Shown: one piece after another, positions 5,947 to 9,200 of the stretch
Position numbering within the stretch: position 1 is the stretch's first letter
Layout: each line of letters begins with the position of its first letter
Origin: an uncultured Erysipelotrichaceae bacterium
GTDB taxonomy: Bacteria > Bacillota_I > Bacilli_A > RFN20 > CAG-288
Direction: 5' to 3'
Assembly (NCBI GenBank): GCA_902771745.1
Contig: CACXYG010000042.1
Span: forward strand, 1 to 9,200
DNA length: 9,200 nt
Position numbers and translations under genes: made by a program
The notes under the pieces: model-generated
The model's input: the letters and a program-made list of their open reading frames with translations, nothing else
What the model was told of the DNA's origin: nothing
The model's database searches: none

Positions 5947-7281
5947 ATGGACTATGTCGAGCGTGTGTTGTCTAATTTGAAAAAGCAGAACGCAGACCAG
6001 CCGGAGTTTATCGAAGCCGCTACTGAAATCCTCACTTCTTTAAAACCTATCATTGATCAGCATCCAGAATACGAACAAGCCAGTTTATTAGAAAGATACG
6101 TTGAACCAACCAGAATCATCATGTTCTCTGTCCCATGGGTTGACAGAAACGGTAAGATTCAGGTCAACCGTGGTTATCGTATCCAGTTCAACAATGCGAT
6201 TGGTCCTTACAAAGGTGGCCTTCGCTTCCATCCATCTGTCAACCTCTCTATCTTAAAGTTCCTAGCCTTCGAACAAATCTTAAAGAATTCCCTTACCGGT
6301 CTTCCAATCGGTGGTGGTAAAGGTGGTTCTGACTTTGATCCAAAAGGCAAAACCGACTTAGAAGTTATGAATTTCTGTCAGTCCTTCATGACAGAATTAT
6401 ATAAATATATCGGTCCTGATACTGATGTCCCAGCTGGTGATATCGGTGTTGGTGCCAGAGAAATCGGCTATCTGTTCGGTCAGTACAAGAGACTTACCGA
6501 TACCCACACTGCCGTGTTAACCGGTCGTGGCTTAAGCTATGGTGGTTCTTTAATTCGTACCGAAGCCACCGGTTATGGTCTTGTCTATATCACTGAAGAA
6601 GCCATGAAGGTCAGAAATGACTCTTTCGAAGGAAAGACTGTGGTCATCTCTGGTTCTGGTAATGTCGCTATCTTTGCCGCCGAAAAGGTCTATCAGTTAG
6701 GTGGTAAGGTTGTTGCTATGTATGATAGCAACGGCTACGTCTATGACAAAGACGGCATTAAGTTAGATATCATCAAGGATATCAAACTCGGCCACAGAGG
6801 CAGAATCAAAGAATATCTCGATAAGGTTCCAACCGCCACCTATGGTGAAAACATCAAGGATATCTGGAAGATCAAGTGCGATGTCGCTCTTCCTTGCGCT
6901 ACTCAGAACGAAATTGACGAAGAATCCGCTAAGGCTCTTGTCGCCAATGGCGTCAAGTATGTCGCGGAAGGTGCCAATATGCCATCTACCTTAGAAGCTA
7001 TCGCTGTCTATCAGGCTGCTGGTATCGTCTTCCTTCCAGCCAAGGCTGCCAACGCCGGTGGTGTTGCCACTTCCGCTTTGGAAATGGCTCAGTCCTCTCA
7101 GAGAATCTTCTGGACCAGAGAAGAAGTGGATGCCAAGTTAAAAGGCATCATGGTCAACATCTATCACAACATCGACAATGCCGCCAAGAAGTATGGCCAT
7201 GAAAATAACTACGTCTTAGGCGCTAACATCGCTGGCTTTGAAAAAGTCGCTGAAGCCATGATGTTCCACGGTGTCATCTAA
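5947..7281 (+). CDS. gdhA: NADP-type glutamate dehydrogenase
   Basis: The enzyme reductively aminates 2-oxoglutarate with free ammonium to glutamate (reversible), in the cytoplasm, as a hexamer in this family. The 444-residue length is standard for the small bacterial and fungal class. The N-terminal catalytic domain shows VPWVDRNGKIQVNRGYRIQ (62-80), GPYKGGLRFHP (86-96) and the active-site signature LPIGGGKGG with the catalytic lysine at 125. PAGDIGVGAREIGYL follows at 162-176, with the proton-transfer aspartate 165. The Rossmann domain has SGSGNVA (235-241). An Asp-Ser pair at 260-261 after the second strand resembles NADP-using enzymes such as E. coli GdhA, so biosynthetic, NADPH-linked use is inferred. 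The ATG follows AAGGAGG at a 9-nt spacing. A UUCG-loop terminator follows, then ddh. Confidence 0.97.
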   Translation: MDYVERVLSNLKKQNADQPEFIEAATEILTSLKPIIDQHPEYEQASLLERYVEPTRIIMFSVPWVDRNGKIQVNRGYRIQFNNAIGPYKGGLRFHPSVNLSILKFLAFEQILKNSLTGLPIGGGKGGSDFDPKGKTDLEVMNFCQSFMTELYKYIGPDTDVPAGDIGVGAREIGYLFGQYKRLTDTHTAVLTGRGLSYGGSLIRTEATGYGLVYITEEAMKVRNDSFEGKTVVISGSGNVAIFAAEKVYQLGGKVVAMYDSNGYVYDKDGIKLDIIKDIKLGHRGRIKEYLDKVPTATYGENIKDIWKIKCDVALPCATQNEIDEESAKALVANGVKYVAEGANMPSTLEAIAVYQAAGIVFLPAKAANAGGVATSALEMAQSSQRIFWTREEVDAKLKGIMVNIYHNIDNAAKKYGHENNYVLGANIAGFEKVAEAMMFHGVI

Positions 7282-7294
7282 ACAAAATTCAGAT

Positions 7295-7318
7295 AAGCTC
7301 TCTTCGGAGAGCTTTTAT
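7295..7318 (+). terminator. Intrinsic terminator between gdhA and ddh
   Basis: AAGCTCTC (7295-7302) and GAGAGCTT (7307-7314) form a perfect 8-bp stem closed by a TTCG tetraloop, an especially stable RNA loop, followed by a short run of T (7313-7316, then AT). It begins 14 nt after the gdhA stop. The T-run is brief, so partial readthrough into ddh is plausible, and no clear separate ddh promoter fits in the remaining space. Confidence 0.8.
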
Positions 7319-7322
7319 AAAA

Positions 7323-7344
7323 AATAATTATTAGGAGAATTATT
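7323..7344 (+). promoter_or_regulatory. ddh ribosome binding site within a small stem-loop
   Basis: AGGAGA (7333-7338) sits 6 nt before the ddh ATG. AATAATT (7323-7329) and AATTATT (7338-7344) are exact inverted arms, so the Shine-Dalgarno core lies in the 8-nt loop and the 3' arm abuts the start codon. The stem is all A-U and weak. It may be a chance product of AT-rich sequence or may tune translation. Confidence 0.45.
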
Positions 7345-8331
7345 ATGAGTATTAAATTAGCAATTATGGGATATGGCAATCTTGGTAAAGGTGTTGAGAT
7401 TGCAGCTAATGCGGCCAAGGATGTTGACTTGGTTGCCATCTTCACCAGAAGAGATCCCAAGACCTTAAAAGTCTTAAGTGAAAACGTTCCTGTCGTCTCC
7501 GTTAAGGAGATGGACGCTTGGAAAGACAAGGTGGATGTTTTAGTCATCTGTGGTGGTTCAGCCACTGACTTACCCGTCATCACTCCACTTTATGCTAAGT
7601 CTTTTAATGTCGTGGATAGTTTTGATACTCACGCAAGAATTCCCGAACACTTTGCCGCTGTTAACAAAGCTAGCAAGGAAGGTGGAAAAATCGGTGTTAT
7701 CTCCTGTGGTTGGGATCCAGGCATGTTCTCTCTTGCAAGAGTCTATGCCAATGCGATCTTACCTGATGGTAAAGACTATACCTTCTGGGGTAAGGGTGTC
7801 TCTCAGGGTCATTCTGATGCCATCCGTAGAATCAAGGGTGTCAAGAACGCCAAGCAGTACACCATTCCAGTCGATGCTGCTTTAGATGCGGTTCGCTCTG
7901 GTAAGAATCCAGAACTCACCACCAGAGAAAAGCACACCAGAGAATGCTTCGTCGTCTTAGAAGAAGGTGCGGATGCTGCTTTGATTGAAAAAGAAATCAA
8001 AGAGATGCCAAACTACTTTGCGGACTATGATACGACCGTTCACTTCATCTCCGAAGAAGAGTTCAACAAGAATCATACTGGTATGGCCCATGGCGGATTT
8101 GTCTTCCGCACAGGTAAGACTGGTGTCGATAAAGAACACAATCATGTTATAGAGTACAGTCTCAAGTTAGATTCCAATCCAGAATTCACCGCCAGTGTCT
8201 TAGTGGCAATTGCGAGGGCCGCTTATCGTATGAACAAGGAAGGCTTAAGTGGTTGTAAGACCATCTTAGATATTCCACCATCTTACTTATCTGAACTATC
8301 CGGTGAAGAATTAAGAGCACATCTGCTGTAA
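7345..8331 (+). CDS. ddh: meso-Diaminopimelate D-dehydrogenase
   Basis: Ddh makes meso-DAP in one NADPH-dependent step from tetrahydrodipicolinate and ammonium, bypassing the succinylase or acetylase branches; meso-DAP feeds lysine and peptidoglycan cross-links. The 328-residue length is normal. The N-terminal Rossmann domain has MGYGNLGKG (8-16) and FTRRD (33-37), where the arginines bind the NADPH phosphate. Further family motifs are CGGSATDLP (69-77), GWDPGMFS (122-129), FWGKGVSQGHSDAIRRI (147-163), HTGMAHGG (244-251) and LDSNPEFTAS (275-284), all matching the Corynebacterium-type enzyme. The ATG has AGGAGA 6 nt upstream. The gene follows gdhA across a terminator and ends before a strong terminator, so it is either its own unit or served by readthrough from gdhA. 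It implies a DAP-type cell wall or DAP-route lysine synthesis. Confidence 0.97.
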   Translation: MSIKLAIMGYGNLGKGVEIAANAAKDVDLVAIFTRRDPKTLKVLSENVPVVSVKEMDAWKDKVDVLVICGGSATDLPVITPLYAKSFNVVDSFDTHARIPEHFAAVNKASKEGGKIGVISCGWDPGMFSLARVYANAILPDGKDYTFWGKGVSQGHSDAIRRIKGVKNAKQYTIPVDAALDAVRSGKNPELTTREKHTRECFVVLEEGADAALIEKEIKEMPNYFADYDTTVHFISEEEFNKNHTGMAHGGFVFRTGKTGVDKEHNHVIEYSLKLDSNPEFTASVLVAIARAAYRMNKEGLSGCKTILDIPPSYLSELSGEELRAHLL

Positions 8332-8356
8332 ATTCTTTAAATCATTTCACTTTACT

Positions 8357-8394
8357 TTGAGAATCGACACTCCTTATGTCGATTCTCAATTTTT
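8357..8394 (+). terminator. Strong intrinsic terminator after ddh
   Basis: TTGAGAATCGACA (8357-8369) and TGTCGATTCTCAA (8377-8389) form a perfect 13-bp stem with a 7-nt loop, followed by TTTTT (8390-8394). It begins 25 nt after the ddh stop codon. The other strand has no comparable U-tract after the stem, so it acts for the plus strand. Confidence 0.95.
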
Positions 8395-8561
8395 ATTTAC
8401 TATTTTTAGGAAAAAAACATATTTTAGCAAATTCTATATAGTTTGCTTATCAAATAACAAAACTATAATTTTTTCGTAAATTAAAATCGATATTATTTCT
8501 AAAAAGAAGAATTTTTCATAAAAGAACCTTTTACTCTTTAAATATTTTGTAGTGTATTTAT

Positions 8562-8590
8562 TTGACAAAGATATAACGCTTCGCTATATT
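8562..8590 (+). promoter_or_regulatory. Near-consensus sigma-A promoter of the lipoprotein gene
   Basis: A perfect -35 TTGACA (8562-8567) and a -10 TATATT (8585-8590) are separated by exactly 17 nt. Transcription should start near 8597, giving a short leader of about 30 nt. The spacer upstream (8395-8561) is very AT-rich and shows no gene; its one minor feature is AGCAAA/TTTGCT inverted around CTATATAG (8426-8447), of unknown meaning. Confidence 0.85.
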
Positions 8591-8627
8591 ATTCATATTT
8601 TGGAACATAATTATGTGGAGGAATGTT

Positions 8628-9200
8628 ATGAAAAACAAACATATTATTCGTAGTATTAGTTTAATCGCTTGTTCTTTGATGTTAATTTCTTGTGGCACCT
8701 CTGGTTCTAATGAAAACACTCCTAACACTGCAAGCAGCATCGTTTCTAATGACACCAGCAGCACAACCAATTTATCTAATTCAAATTCCAGCAAAAAAAG
8801 TACCACCTATACTGTATCTTTTAATAGCGAAGGTGGAACTGAAGTAGATGATGAAATTGTTAATTCTGGAGAAAGCCTTTCTGATTTTACAACCCCAACA
8901 AAAACTGGTTGTTTATTTTCTGGTTGGTATACTTCTTGGGATTACACAACAGAATTTGATATCAATACTAAAATCACATCTGATATCACTTTATATGCTA
9001 AATGGATTACCGATCCATCTTCTAATCACTTTCCATTCGATTTCGCTTTAGCCAGCAAAGAGGATAAGATGGCGGTTCAATTGGATATTTACAACAAAAC
9101 AAATTTCGATATTTATTATTTTGAGAATTTATGCGTGACTATTAGCGATACAAATACATCTCACATCTGTGCAGATGGCGTCGTAAAAAAATTCACGCCC
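8628..9200 (+). CDS. Secreted lipoprotein with an InlB-type (Listeria-Bacteroides) repeat, partial at the right edge
   Basis: The first 191 codons are present and the frame is open at the window end. Residues 1-21 form a lipoprotein signal peptide: the basic start MKNKHIIR, a hydrophobic core, and the lipobox LISC with Cys22 as the lipidated residue. A Ser/Thr/Asn-rich linker (about 23-60) resembles a flexible cell-wall-spanning spacer. Residues 61-126 match the pattern of an InlB B-repeat: a YTVSFNSEGG start, TPTKTGCLFSGWYT in the middle, and an ITLYAKW end. Such repeats are common in Firmicute surface proteins and are usually structural. The rest (127-191), including a probable beta stretch MAVQLDIYNKTNFDIYYF, I do not recognise; a second beta-sandwich domain is possible. 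GGAGG lies 6 nt before the ATG, behind a strong promoter. Codons end more often in T or A than in gdhA and ddh. Function is unknown beyond surface anchoring. Confidence 0.88.
   Translation, partial: MKNKHIIRSISLIACSLMLISCGTSGSNENTPNTASSIVSNDTSSTTNLSNSNSSKKSTTYTVSFNSEGGTEVDDEIVNSGESLSDFTTPTKTGCLFSGWYTSWDYTTEFDINTKITSDITLYAKWITDPSSNHFPFDFALASKEDKMAVQLDIYNKTNFDIYYFENLCVTISDTNTSHICADGVVKKFTP

Noticed and set aside
8558..8806. Minus-strand open frame opposite the lipoprotein promoter and signal peptide.
   Set aside because: It is antisense to the promoter and a convincing lipoprotein start, and its hydrophobic runs arise from the complement of AT-rich sequence.

Overview
The window looks like chromosomal DNA of a low-GC Gram-positive bacterium (Bacillota/Firmicutes). 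The signs are strong AGGAGG-type ribosome binding sites, a purine riboswitch ahead of purine genes, a single-chain PurL with a C-terminal glutaminase domain, heavy use of AGA and TTA codons, and a lipoprotein with an InlB-type repeat. purK ends in TGA directly before purL, so TGA is a stop and the organism does not use the Mycoplasma code. A relative of the Erysipelotrichia or a similar gut Firmicute would fit, but this is a guess from gene content and style. I see no tRNA, rRNA, insertion sequence, CRISPR array, prophage or plasmid function.

Left part, minus strand (about 5225 down to 1): a purine biosynthesis operon read leftwards. An extended -10 promoter leads into a guanine-class purine riboswitch. 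A leader of about 200 nt follows, with an AU-rich hairpin, a strong intrinsic terminator and an upstream segment that can pair perfectly with the terminator's 3' arm and U-tract. Then come purE, purK and purL. purE and purK overlap by 11 nt, and purK abuts or overlaps purL. PurK and PurE together convert AIR to CAIR through N5-CAIR; PurL makes FGAM earlier in the pathway. purL runs off the left edge within its amidotransferase domain, and the operon probably continues beyond it.

Middle (about 5225 to 5946): the divergent region. It holds an 8-bp inverted repeat upstream of the pur -10, a perfect 10-bp palindrome that looks like a repressor operator, a small plus-strand gene of 92 codons that I do not recognise, a weak hairpin after it, and an AT-rich leader ahead of gdhA.

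Right part, plus strand: gdhA (NADP-type glutamate dehydrogenase), a UUCG-loop terminator, ddh (meso-diaminopimelate dehydrogenase), and a 13-bp-stem terminator. gdhA and ddh are both reductive aminases that fix free ammonium, into glutamate and into meso-DAP for lysine and peptidoglycan. With the purine operon the region has a nitrogen-assimilation flavour. An AT-rich spacer follows, then a near-consensus sigma-A promoter and a secreted lipoprotein gene cut by the right edge.

Most of the window is ordinary core metabolism. The parts most worth a second look are the pur leader's switching architecture, the palindrome at 5299-5321, and the unrecognised small gene beside it.
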